Assembly: GCA_937896885.1 (NCBI GenBank)
Contig: CALBNX010000050.1
Location: forward strand, 1-43,078
From: an uncultured Clostridia bacterium
GTDB taxonomy: Bacteria > Bacillota > Clostridia > Oscillospirales > Acutalibacteraceae
Length of the DNA: 43,078 nt
Direction of reading: 5' to 3'
How positions within the stretch are numbered: the stretch's first letter is position 1; each line of letters starts with the position of its first letter. Below the pieces are notes generated by a model, which saw only the letters and a list, made by a program, of their open reading frames with translations, was not told the origin of the DNA and made no database searches. Positions 1 through 6,415 of this stretch are shown one piece after another. The position numbers and the translations under genes are program-made.

Positions 1-233
1 CAGCAGACGCAGCAGCAGAAAAGACAGAATTTGACGTTGAACTTACAGAAGTTGGCGCAGAAAAAATCAAGGTTATTAAGGCAGTTCGTGAAATCACAGG
101 TCTTGGCCTTGCAGAAGCAAAAGCTCTTGTTGATGGCGCTCCAAAAGTACTTAAAGAAGCAGCATCAAAAGAAGACGCTGAAGCAGCAAAAGCTAAACTT
201 GAAGAAGTTGGCGCAAAAGTTACTCTTAAATAA
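1..233 (+). CDS. rplL: 50S ribosomal protein L7/L12, C-terminal part (5' truncated by window edge)
   Basis: Reading from base 3, the frame gives the C-terminal domain of ribosomal protein L7/L12, the stalk protein that recruits translation GTPases to the 50S subunit. The visible sequence has the family signature EKIKVIKAVREITGLGLAEA followed by a KALVDGAP segment, and it ends in KVTLK at a TAA stop (231-233). Only 76 codons lie in the window; the N-terminal dimerisation domain and the Ala-rich hinge are cut off, although the first residues (ADAAAEK) look like the end of the hinge. A strong terminator follows directly, so this is the last gene of its operon (normally rplJ-rplL). Confidence 0.97.
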   Translation, partial: ADAAAEKTEFDVELTEVGAEKIKVIKAVREITGLGLAEAKALVDGAPKVLKEAASKEDAEAAKAKLEEVGAKVTLK

Positions 234-251
234 TTTAAGAATAATTAACTC

Positions 252-285
252 AACCCCATTCCATAAGGAGTGGGGTTTTATTTTG
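252..285 (+). terminator. Rho-independent terminator after rplL
   Basis: An 11-bp stem (AACCCCATTCC at 252-262 with GGAGTGGGGTT at 267-277, one G-U pair) has a 4-nt ATAA loop and is followed by TTATTTT. It lies 18 bases after the rplL stop and separates the ribosomal operon from the next unit. Confidence 0.9.
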
Positions 286-373
286 TCTAAAAATAATCGA
301 CATGTAGTTAATATTTGTTGATTATTAACAAACTATTAACAAAATATTTGTTCAACATTTTAAATAAAAAGTG

Positions 374-402
374 TTGAAAACACGACAAAAGAGTGATATT
401 AT
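374..402 (+). promoter_or_regulatory. Sigma-A type promoter for the microprotein gene
   Basis: TTGAAA (374-379), a 17-nt spacer, then TATTAT (397-402). Transcription should start near 409, giving a leader of roughly 27 nt before the GTG start at 436. Confidence 0.8.
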
Positions 403-435
403 GTACACATAGAGATTGTAAAGGAGGTGCACACA

Positions 436-543
436 GTGGATTTCGCAGGTATTCTTGAAACAATTACAAATTTATTTGCAGGTTTTGACATCCAGGCAAT
501 TCTTGATGGTATCATGGGTCTCCTCGGTGGTCTTCTTGGCTAA
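436..543 (+). CDS. 35-aa acidic, Leu/Gly-rich microprotein
   Basis: This is a 35-codon frame with a GTG start preceded at ideal distance by AAGGAGG (421-427) and ended by TAA (541-543). The peptide starts MDFAGILETITNLF and ends GIMGLLGGLLG. It has four acidic residues (D2, E8, D18, D24), no Lys or Arg, and mostly Ile, Leu, Phe and Gly otherwise. It lacks a signal peptide (no basic N-terminus) and looks like an amphipathic or membrane-associating peptide. It has its own promoter (374-402) and its own terminator (563-588), so it is a complete small transcription unit. I recognise no family. Size and lack of a leader loosely recall phenol-soluble-modulin or leaderless peptides, but that is only an analogy. 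Support for translation is strong; the function is unknown. Confidence 0.8.
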   Translation: MDFAGILETITNLFAGFDIQAILDGIMGLLGGLLG

Positions 544-562
544 TTTTATGAAATTAAAAATT

Positions 563-588
563 AGGTGTGCAGGTCACACCTTTTTTTT
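563..588 (+). terminator. Rho-independent terminator of the microprotein gene
   Basis: AGGTGTG (563-569) pairs with CACACCT (575-581) around a CAGGT loop and runs into eight T. It lies 20 nt after the stop codon. The lipoprotein start is only 15 nt downstream, so that gene probably depends on readthrough. Confidence 0.8.
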
Positions 589-602
589 ATAAGGTGATAT
601 AT

Positions 603-1235
603 ATGAAAAAGGTTTTATTACTTATTGTAACAGCTTTTATTTTATGTTTTATTTTTTCAGGTTGTTCTGAAAAAAACGACGAAGAAAGCACAACTACTAC
701 AACAACTCAGAGCGTGGTTGAATCATCAACAACTGAAACAACAACTGAAAAAGCAACAGAAAAGCAAACAGAAGAAAAGAAAGAAAAGAAAACATCTACT
801 ACAACCACAACAAAAAAGAATCAGAATAACCCATTAATCAGCGATGAAGATATAGAGAAAATTGAAAATAGTAACGCTGAAGTGTTCTTTACTGACAACC
901 CAAACAATAAAGCTATTGTTGCTGTGTCTGATAAATACGGCTCAAAAAAAGAAAATCTTGTCGCTTTGGTTAAAGTTAATGCGGAGTTTCCAAGTGCAAC
1001 GGTGCTTGAATTTTCAGGCAAGACCGAAAATGGCGAACTTTTAATGACTTATGAAGAACTAAAATATGTCTATGAAATAAATGAAGAAAAGAATACAATA
1101 GTCAAAGCAAGTAAAAATGGTCTTGACAATGATGGTGTTAGTTTTGTTGAAGCAAAAATCTTAATTACTCTTACAAAGGAATATTTTATTCCTGAATTAC
1201 CAAATTTAAAAGCAAATAAGAGATTACCAGAATAA
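603..1235 (+). CDS. Thr-rich lipoprotein of unknown function
   Basis: A secreted lipoprotein of 210 aa. The ATG at 603 is preferred over an in-frame ATG at 567, because 567 lies inside the upstream terminator and 603 follows AAGGTGAT (591-598). The N-terminus MKKVLLLIVTAFILCFIFSGC is a type II signal peptide with lipobox FSGC, so Cys21 should be lipidated after LspA cleavage (an lspA gene lies at 15810). A low-complexity linker of Thr, Glu and Lys (about residues 25-80) holds the domain off the membrane. The C-terminal 130 residues (from about AEVFFTDN) form a mixed alpha/beta domain I do not recognise. No own promoter is evident; it may be expressed by readthrough of the microprotein terminator. 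Confidence 0.85.
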   Translation: MKKVLLLIVTAFILCFIFSGCSEKNDEESTTTTTTQSVVESSTTETTTEKATEKQTEEKKEKKTSTTTTTKKNQNNPLISDEDIEKIENSNAEVFFTDNPNNKAIVAVSDKYGSKKENLVALVKVNAEFPSATVLEFSGKTENGELLMTYEELKYVYEINEEKNTIVKASKNGLDNDGVSFVEAKILITLTKEYFIPELPNLKANKRLPE

Positions 1236-1236
1236 T

Positions 1237-1268
1237 AAAAAGCAGAACTGTAATCAGTTCTGCTTTTG
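1237..1268. terminator. Bidirectional terminator between convergent genes
   Basis: A perfect 13-bp stem, AAAAGCAGAACTG (1238-1250) with CAGTTCTGCTTTT (1255-1267) around a TAAT loop, has T-runs on both strands. It ends the lipoprotein gene on the plus strand and the oxidoreductase gene on the minus strand. Confidence 0.9.
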
Positions 1269-1282
1269 CTGTTTGTCTTCAA

Positions 1283-2581
1283 TTAAAATATTATTTCCTG
1301 TGGCATACCACCGTTTTCTCTTGATTTATCTGCAAGATAAACACATAAATGACCTGCAACAGAATCGAAAATTGATGTGCAAGCAAGACTTGGCTTTTCA
1401 CCGCGTACAAAATGTACAAAATCTTCTGCAAGTCTTTCGTCACCACCGCCGTGACCACCATAAGCACCAACCATATCACCTGTAAGTTTAAGGTCAACTT
1501 CTTCAACTGTTTTTTCATCGGTTTTTGTAGGATGAATTTTTGAAACATAGAACTTTGCTTCTTCAAAGTTGCCATAAATTTCGCCGAGAGTACCAACAAC
1601 ATGTATTCTGCGAAGTGAAGCAGAAGAGCCACCAACCATATTGTGTGTGCCCGTTGCACCATTTGCAAAGTTGACAAGTACAGACTGATGGTCAACAACA
1701 TCGTTGTCACATTTATAAATGCATTTTCCGTAAGGTGAGTCGCCCTTAAGAAGATTGATTTTATCTTCGATTGTCGGATTAGGTATGTGTTCAAGCTTGT
1801 CCCATATATAAAATGCCCAACGGTCAGGTTGGTCAATATAAAGACGCTTTGCAGAGTATCTACAATCCTCAACTAACGGACAATCAACCAAGCATCTTTC
1901 ACCTGCGTTTTTAGGTGCATTTTCAGGCTTGAATTGATATTTGCCACCAAAACTTGAAATATGAGTTGGCTTTGTGTCACTCATCATCCACATCATAATA
2001 TCAATATCGTGACAACATTTTGCAAGAAGCATTGATGTGTGGCATTCTTTACTATTTGCCCACTTGCCACGCACATAAGATGTTGAAAGGTGATGATAAC
2101 TAATGTGTTCAAGAGTCTGGATATTCATTATTTCGCCGATTTCACCCTTAACTAAACGCTCTTTAATAGCATAATAGAAAGGTGTGTAACGAAGTACGTG
2201 GCAAATCATAACCTTTGAATTATTCTTTCTTGCACATGCTACTATTTCTCGCATATCTTCTTCGTTTGGTGCAAAAGGTTTTTCTAAAAGCATATCATAA
2301 CCAGCGTCTAAAAGAGGAATAGATGTCTCTAAATGCTGATGGTCCATAGTGCCGTTGATAATTGTATCTGCAAGTTTACCGTATTTTGCGAGTTCTTGTG
2401 CTGTCTCAAAGCACATATCTTCCCCGAAACCAAATTTTTTCATACACATTTCTCGTCTTACAGGATTAGGGTCAGCAACACCCACAATCTGTAAGAGTTC
2501 AGGGTTTGTGATTGCTAATTCTGCATAAATTAATGCTCTGTGACCAGCACCAACAATAATAGCAGTAATAGGTTTTGACAT
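1283..2581 (-). CDS. Gfo/Idh/MocA-family NAD(P)-dependent oxidoreductase
   Basis: A 432-aa cytoplasmic sugar or polyol dehydrogenase-type protein. The N-terminal Rossmann fold carries IIVGAGHRA (GAGHRA at residues 11-16) and an acidic residue at the end of the second strand (VADPN) for NAD ribose binding. The family catalytic motif EKP is at residues 100-102 (LLEKPFAP), and HDID in CCHDIDIMMW fits the usual H-x-x-D active-site region. An unusual cysteine group (CLVDC, then CRYSA about six residues on) lies between the Rossmann part and the C-terminal beta-sheet domain. The substrate cannot be told from sequence. The gene stands alone on the minus strand, with a candidate promoter at 2617-2644 and a shared terminator at 1237-1268. 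Confidence 0.9.
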   Translation of the reverse strand: MSKPITAIIVGAGHRALIYAELAITNPELLQIVGVADPNPVRREMCMKKFGFGEDMCFETAQELAKYGKLADTIINGTMDHQHLETSIPLLDAGYDMLLEKPFAPNEEDMREIVACARKNNSKVMICHVLRYTPFYYAIKERLVKGEIGEIMNIQTLEHISYHHLSTSYVRGKWANSKECHTSMLLAKCCHDIDIMMWMMSDTKPTHISSFGGKYQFKPENAPKNAGERCLVDCPLVEDCRYSAKRLYIDQPDRWAFYIWDKLEHIPNPTIEDKINLLKGDSPYGKCIYKCDNDVVDHQSVLVNFANGATGTHNMVGGSSASLRRIHVVGTLGEIYGNFEEAKFYVSKIHPTKTDEKTVEEVDLKLTGDMVGAYGGHGGGDERLAEDFVHFVRGEKPSLACTSIFDSVAGHLCVYLADKSRENGGMPQEIIF

Positions 2582-2616
2582 AATATCATCTCACTAATGG
2601 GAATATTTTCAAAAAA

Positions 2617-2644
2617 ATTATATCACACCAAACAAAAAAGTAAA
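2617..2644 (-). promoter_or_regulatory. Promoter of the Gfo/Idh/MocA gene (minus strand)
   Basis: On the minus strand, TTTACT (complement of 2639-2644), a 16-nt spacer, and TGATATAAT with the TATAAT hexamer at 2617-2622. The TGN extension compensates for a weak -35. Confidence 0.6.
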
Positions 2645-2660
2645 GTACAAAAACAAAAAA

Positions 2661-2715
2661 CCTCCCTTGTTAAAGGGAGGGGGACCGTCGAAGACGGTGG
2701 AGGGATTCAACCCTC
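2661..2715. repeat. GC-rich composite palindromic repeat (three small hairpins)
   Basis: A compact GC-rich block in an AT-rich gap, built of three successive inverted repeats: CCTCCCTT/AAGGGAGG (2661-2668 with 2673-2680), ACCGTC/GACGGT (2684-2689 with 2693-2698) and GAGGG/CCCTC (2700-2704 with 2711-2715). It lies just after the 3' end of the SCP2-like gene (stop at 2721 on the minus strand). It looks like a dispersed intergenic repeat of the REP type. No second full copy lies in this window, so the repeat status is an inference from its structure and from similarity to intergenic repeats in related genomes. It may also act as a terminator for the minus-strand gene. Confidence 0.6.
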
Positions 2716-2720
2716 AATAA

Positions 2721-3044
2721 TTATTTCACCAAATTAATTACTGTGAGCACTGCTCCTGCGTCACCGTCAATAACAACTTTGCCCTTGTTGTATGCTTCAA
2801 CTGGGTCAAGTTTGCCGTCAACAAGCTTCAAAAGGTTTGTTGGGTTAACAGTAACAATAGCGTGTCTGTCATAGTATTCATAAGGCTCAACATTTACATT
2901 GTGGTCTTTAACTTCAATATAGAAAATACCGTTTACATTCTTACCTTCAAGGTTAATCTGTAATGCAACAACGCCATCAATATTTGATGCATCAGCGTCT
3001 GCAAATTTAGCCTTAACTTTTGCTACAACCTGTTCGTATGTCAT
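2721..3044 (-). CDS. SCP2-like sterol/lipid-binding domain protein
   Basis: A 107-aa single-domain cytoplasmic protein. The C-terminal half, with HAIVTVNPTNLLKLVDGKLD, then PVEAYNKGKVVIDGDAG, matches the SCP2 (sterol carrier protein 2) family pattern of a hydrophobic pocket followed by a dxxxAxxxGKxxxxGD signature. Such small bacterial SCP2 proteins bind lipids or acyl chains; the ligand is unknown. The ATG at 3044 is set by AAGGAG on the minus strand (3053-3060), about 8 nt upstream. It is monocistronic, facing away from the hydrolase gene. Confidence 0.8.
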   Translation of the reverse strand: MTYEQVVAKVKAKFADADASNIDGVVALQINLEGKNVNGIFYIEVKDHNVNVEPYEYYDRHAIVTVNPTNLLKLVDGKLDPVEAYNKGKVVIDGDAGAVLTVINLVK

Positions 3045-3068
3045 AAGTTTTCACTCCTTATTTATTTT

Positions 3069-3098
3069 TTTATAATTTTATCATAAAGCAAAATTCAA
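3069..3098 (-). promoter_or_regulatory. Candidate promoter of the SCP2-like gene (minus strand)
   Basis: On the minus strand, TTGAAT (complement of 3093-3098), an 18-nt spacer and TATAAA (complement of 3069-3074), placed about 25 nt before the start codon. The region is very AT-rich, so chance matches are possible. Confidence 0.45.
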
Positions 3099-3163
3099 TG
3101 CAAATTGATATATGTTATGAAAATGAGTGAAAAATAGCGCAAAACCCTTGATATTTGGTCAAA

Positions 3164-3227
3164 TTTACTATTTTTTATGACTAAAATATATAAAAAATAA
3201 CGAAAAACTTTTGTGTCAAATAGTAAA
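3164..3227. repeat. Spaced inverted repeat in the divergent intergenic region
   Basis: TTTACTATTT (3164-3173) and its exact complement AAATAGTAAA (3218-3227) lie 44 nt apart within the 306-nt gap between the divergent SCP2-like and hydrolase genes. The left arm is preceded by GTCAAA and the right arm also overlaps GTCAAATAG. It ends 41 nt upstream of the hydrolase -35 box. The rest of this gap holds the two promoters and otherwise only AT-rich sequence. Confidence 0.4.
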
Positions 3228-3268
3228 CTCTACAAAAATTATTTTTTTGAAAAATTTAAAGATTTTTA

Positions 3269-3297
3269 ATGACAAAAAACACCTTTTGTAGTATAAT
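3269..3297 (+). promoter_or_regulatory. Promoter of the hydrolase-miaB-ricA unit
   Basis: ATGACA (3269-3274), a 17-nt spacer, then a perfect TATAAT (3292-3297). Confidence 0.75.
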
Positions 3298-3350
3298 AAA
3301 TTGATATTATGCATTATTATGCACAAAATTGCATTTTGGAGGGAAAAGTT

Positions 3351-4292
3351 ATGGCATTGGTTAGAAAAGAGGCATATTTTAACTCGTCAAATGGGTTAAA
3401 TAAAATCAGAACTTTAATATGGGAAGATGATGAATTAACCCCAATTGGCATCGTGCAATTAACTCACGGAATGGCTGAGCATATTGCTCGTTATGACGAT
3501 TTTGCTAAGTTTTTAGCATCAAACGGGTTTGTTGTTTGCGGTAACGACCATTTAGGTCACGGCAAAAGCATTGATGAGCGCTCACAAATAGGGTTTATGG
3601 GCGAAGAGAATGGCGACAAGAGATTAGTTGACGATATGCACATTCTCACAAAAATTATGAAAAAGAGAAATCCCGATATCCCATATTTCCTTTTCGGTCA
3701 TTCAATGGGCTCATTCTGTGCAAGAGTTTATGCAAGTCATTTCGGGTTTGAACTTGACGGCATTATTCTTTGTGGTACAGGTGACCTTCCATCAATTATC
3801 AACGCAGCAGTTGATGGTATTGATTTGCTCGTTGCAAAATACGGCTCAACAAGACGCGTTGACGGTGTTGCAGATATAATGAACAAAGGATTCTCAATGC
3901 TTGGTGACGATAAAGGCAATTCACTTGCTTGGCTTTCAGAAAACGCTGATAACAGACTTGCATATTCAAATGATGAGCTTTGTGGATTTACATACACTCT
4001 CGCAGGCTATCGTGATATTTATAATCTTATGCGTGAAGCTTGTGACGAGCTCTGGGCATATCGTATTCCAGAAAACCTTAACATAATGGTAATTTCAGGT
4101 GCAAAAGACCCTGTTGGTATGAACGGTAAAGGCGTTTTGGCAGTTGCGGACCAACTTGCAGCAGCAGGCTTTGACCCAACAACAATTCTCTATCCTGGAA
4201 TGCGCCACGAAATTCTCAATGAAACAGAAAGAGAAGTCGTTTATAACGATGTTCTTAAATTCTTACAATCAACTTATATAAAGGGCGTTTAA
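3351..4292 (+). CDS. Alpha/beta hydrolase, monoacylglycerol-lipase/lysophospholipase type
   Basis: A 313-aa serine hydrolase. The start at 3351 follows GGAGGG (3338-3343); an upstream in-frame ATG at 3309 lies too close to the promoter and lacks a ribosome site. The fold markers are LTHGMAEHIARYDDFA near residue 38 (oxyanion-hole strand, as in the Hydrolase_4/PldB group), DHLGHGKS near residue 66, and the nucleophile elbow GHSMGS with Ser118. Near the C-terminus, SGAKDPVG supplies the acid and GMRHEIL the histidine. No signal peptide is present, so it should act in the cytoplasm on monoacylglycerols, lysolipids or related esters. It is followed after 6 nt by miaB and appears to head the operon. 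Confidence 0.88.
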   Translation: MALVRKEAYFNSSNGLNKIRTLIWEDDELTPIGIVQLTHGMAEHIARYDDFAKFLASNGFVVCGNDHLGHGKSIDERSQIGFMGEENGDKRLVDDMHILTKIMKKRNPDIPYFLFGHSMGSFCARVYASHFGFELDGIILCGTGDLPSIINAAVDGIDLLVAKYGSTRRVDGVADIMNKGFSMLGDDKGNSLAWLSENADNRLAYSNDELCGFTYTLAGYRDIYNLMREACDELWAYRIPENLNIMVISGAKDPVGMNGKGVLAVADQLAAAGFDPTTILYPGMRHEILNETEREVVYNDVLKFLQSTYIKGV

Positions 4293-4298
4293 TTCTAA

Positions 4299-5696
4299 AT
4301 GAACGAAAAAATTCAAAAGCAGTTTAATATAGCCGATGAAGTCGCAGAGCTCTTGTTATTGCGTCACGGCAATACTCCAAAAGCCTTTATTCACACTTAT
4401 GGCTGTCAGGGTAATGTTGCCGATAGTGAGCGTATTAAGGGAATGCTCTCTGAAATGGGCTATGTTATGACCGAAGACAAAGAAGAAGCAGATTTGATTC
4501 TTTACAATACTTGTGCAATCCGTGAGCACGCTGAAGACAGAGTGTTCGGCAATGTGGGTGCAATTAAGAAATTAAAGCAATCAAACCCCAATCTCATTAT
4601 TGCGCTTTGTGGTTGTATGATGCAGCAAGAGCATATCAGAAACAAGATTTATAACAGCTATCCTTTTGTTGATATCGTGTTTGGTACTCATAATCAATAC
4701 AAAGTGCCTGAAATATTCAAAGCATATATCTTAAAAGGCAAACGCTTTTTTGCAGATATGACTGAAACTAATGAGATTGTTGAGGGTATGCCGGCGCTTC
4801 GTGATAACTCTGCAAAGGCTTGGCTTCCAATTATGTATGGTTGCGATAATTTCTGCAGTTATTGTGTAGTGCCTTATGTAAGGGGACGAGAGCGAAGCCG
4901 AAATTCAGCGGATATTATTGCAGAGTTTAAGCAGATAGTTGCCGAAGGTTATAAAGATATAACTCTTTTAGGTCAAAATGTAAACTCTTATGGCAAGGGC
5001 TTAGATGAAGATATAAACTTCTCAAAACTTTTGCGACAATTAAATGCTTTGGACGGTGAGTTCACAATTCGTTTTATGACATCTCACCCGAAAGACTGCA
5101 CAAAAGAGCTTATCGACACAATCGCAGAGTGTGAAAAACTCTCAAAGCATATTCATCTTCCTGTGCAGTCAGGTAACAACAGAATTCTCAAAGAGATGAA
5201 TCGTCATTATGACCGTGAGAAATATCTCGAACTTATTTCTTATGCAAAAGAGAAAATTGAAGGCTTGTCACTAACAAGCGATATTATAGTTGGTTTCCCG
5301 GGCGAAACCTATGAAGAGTTCTGTGATACCTTGTCACTTGTCAAAGAAGTTGGTTATACATCACTTTTCACATTTATTTTCTCATCAAGAAAAGGTACAA
5401 AAGCATCTTTAATGGATGACCCTGTTTCTTATGACGAAAAGAATAAGTGGTTTAAAGAACTTTGTGACTTGCAAGAAAATATCGCAAGTGAGCATAGTGC
5501 CAATATGAAGGGCAAAACTTATCGTGTGCTTTGTGAGGGCAAAAGCAAAACTCTCGAAGGCTGTTTAGCAGGGCGCACAGACGGTAATGTTATTATTGAA
5601 TTCCCAAGCAATGACCTTAGTTTAGTGGGGAATTTCTGTCATGTAAAAGTGACCGAGCCACTTAATTGGTTAGTTCGTGGAGAACTCATTAAATAA
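4299..5696 (+). CDS. miaB: tRNA-2-methylthio-N6-dimethylallyladenosine synthase
   Basis: A 465-aa radical-SAM methylthiotransferase that converts i6A37 to ms2i6A37 in tRNAs reading UNN codons. The N-terminal UPF0004 domain carries the three cluster cysteines C36 (TYGCQGN), C72 (NTCAIR) and C106 (CGCMMQ). The radical SAM motif CxxxCxxC is C182, C186 and C189 in GCDNFCSYC. The C-terminal TRAM domain ends in the EPLNWLVRGEL region. The canonical YGCQMN is YGCQGN here, a mild change. miaA, which makes the i6A substrate, lies further along the same run (11385). Start ATG 4299 is 6 nt after the hydrolase stop. Confidence 0.97.
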   Translation: MNEKIQKQFNIADEVAELLLLRHGNTPKAFIHTYGCQGNVADSERIKGMLSEMGYVMTEDKEEADLILYNTCAIREHAEDRVFGNVGAIKKLKQSNPNLIIALCGCMMQQEHIRNKIYNSYPFVDIVFGTHNQYKVPEIFKAYILKGKRFFADMTETNEIVEGMPALRDNSAKAWLPIMYGCDNFCSYCVVPYVRGRERSRNSADIIAEFKQIVAEGYKDITLLGQNVNSYGKGLDEDINFSKLLRQLNALDGEFTIRFMTSHPKDCTKELIDTIAECEKLSKHIHLPVQSGNNRILKEMNRHYDREKYLELISYAKEKIEGLSLTSDIIVGFPGETYEEFCDTLSLVKEVGYTSLFTFIFSSRKGTKASLMDDPVSYDEKNKWFKELCDLQENIASEHSANMKGKTYRVLCEGKSKTLEGCLAGRTDGNVIIEFPSNDLSLVGNFCHVKVTEPLNWLVRGELIK

Positions 5697-5733
5697 TAAA
5701 AAATAAAAGTTAAGATAAAGGAGCAAAAACAAA

Positions 5734-6162
5734 ATGTCAATCGAAAAACTCACAAGAGAACTTGGCAAAGCAATTCAGCAGGATGAAAGATATCTTGCAA
5801 TGAGAAAGGCAATCGAAGCAAATGAGCAGGATACAGCTCTCAACGAGCTTATGAGCAAAATCCAACTCATTCAGGTTTCATATCAGCACGAAGCTTCAAA
5901 AGAAGAGCCAGATGAAGGCAAGATGAAAGCTTATGATGAAGAATTCCGTGGCGTATATTCAGAAATTATGATGAATGAAAATATGCGTAACTATGAAATG
6001 GCAAGAAAAGAATTAGATGACCTTATGAACTATCTTACAGGTATTCTTGCTATGTGCGTAAACGGTGACGACCCTGACACATGCGACCCAACAGCACATC
6101 AGTGTGGTGGCGACTGCTCAGGCTGTAGCTGTGACTGTGGCGACGAAGGTTGCTCACACTAA
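5734..6162 (+). CDS. YlbF/YmcA (RicA-like) family protein with Cys-rich tail
   Basis: A 142-aa helical protein of the YlbF/YmcA family, directly downstream of miaB as ymcA is in Bacillus subtilis. In that species RicA (YmcA), RicF (YlbF) and RicT (YaaT) form a complex that carries 4Fe-4S clusters and promotes mRNA processing by RNase Y. The first 105 residues are the helical domain (SIEKLTRELGKAIQQDERYL and on). The tail has eight cysteines (C108, C117, C124, C128, C131, C133, C135, C140), far more than I would expect for this family. The tail could ligate an iron-sulfur cluster or bind zinc. Ribosome site AAGGAG precedes the ATG. Assignment to RicA rather than RicF rests on synteny. Confidence 0.85.
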   Translation: MSIEKLTRELGKAIQQDERYLAMRKAIEANEQDTALNELMSKIQLIQVSYQHEASKEEPDEGKMKAYDEEFRGVYSEIMMNENMRNYEMARKELDDLMNYLTGILAMCVNGDDPDTCDPTAHQCGGDCSGCSCDCGDEGCSH

Positions 6163-6169
6163 TTATTTT

Positions 6170-6334
6170 GTGAATACCTATTGACCCATTTTGAAGCAAA
6201 TCTACACGGTAAATTTTTCGTCATTTTTGCCTCAAAATACTCGATAATACACAAAGTATTATCTCCGTTTTTGAAACAACCTGACAAAAAATTTACTCGT
6301 GTATATTTACATCACAGAGTCAATAGGCATTCAC
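6170..6334. mobile_element. 165-bp MITE-like imperfect palindrome between ricA-like gene and mutS
   Basis: A nearly full-length inverted repeat. The outer 16 bases GTGAATACCTATTGAC (6170-6185) match the complement of 6319-6334 at 15 of 16. The inner arms match around ACACGGTAAATTTTTCGTC and its counterpart near 6280-6303. The centre is a perfect GATAATAC/GTATTATC stem (6243-6250 with 6256-6263) with an ACAAA loop. It encodes no protein: the open frames crossing it are short and lack ribosome sites. Its size and symmetry resemble a miniature inverted-repeat element. As RNA it would fold into one long hairpin in any ricA-mutS readthrough transcript. Confidence 0.7.
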
Positions 6335-6354
6335 TATGTTTTCTATTTAATTTT

Positions 6355-6388
6355 GTAGGGGCGGGTCTCTGTGCCCGCCCGCAAAAAA
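6355..6388. repeat. GTAGGGG-type palindromic repeat, copy 1
   Basis: GTAGGGGCGGG, a TCTCTGTG loop, then CCCGCCCGCAAAAAAA. The stem is GGGCGGG (6359-6365) with CCCGCCC (6374-6380). It shares its flanks (GTAGGGG on the left, CCCG with an A-run on the right) with the two copies at 9025-9057 and 9059-9081, while the core differs. It lies just upstream of the mutS ribosome site. Confidence 0.7.
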
Positions 6389-6415
6389 ATCTGTTATCGA
6401 GAAGGAAGCAAAAAT

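Noticed and set aside
1291..1872. 193-codon minus-strand frame
   Set aside because: Out-of-frame overlap within the Gfo/Idh/MocA gene on the same strand; composition is not protein-like and no frameshift is needed to explain the real gene.
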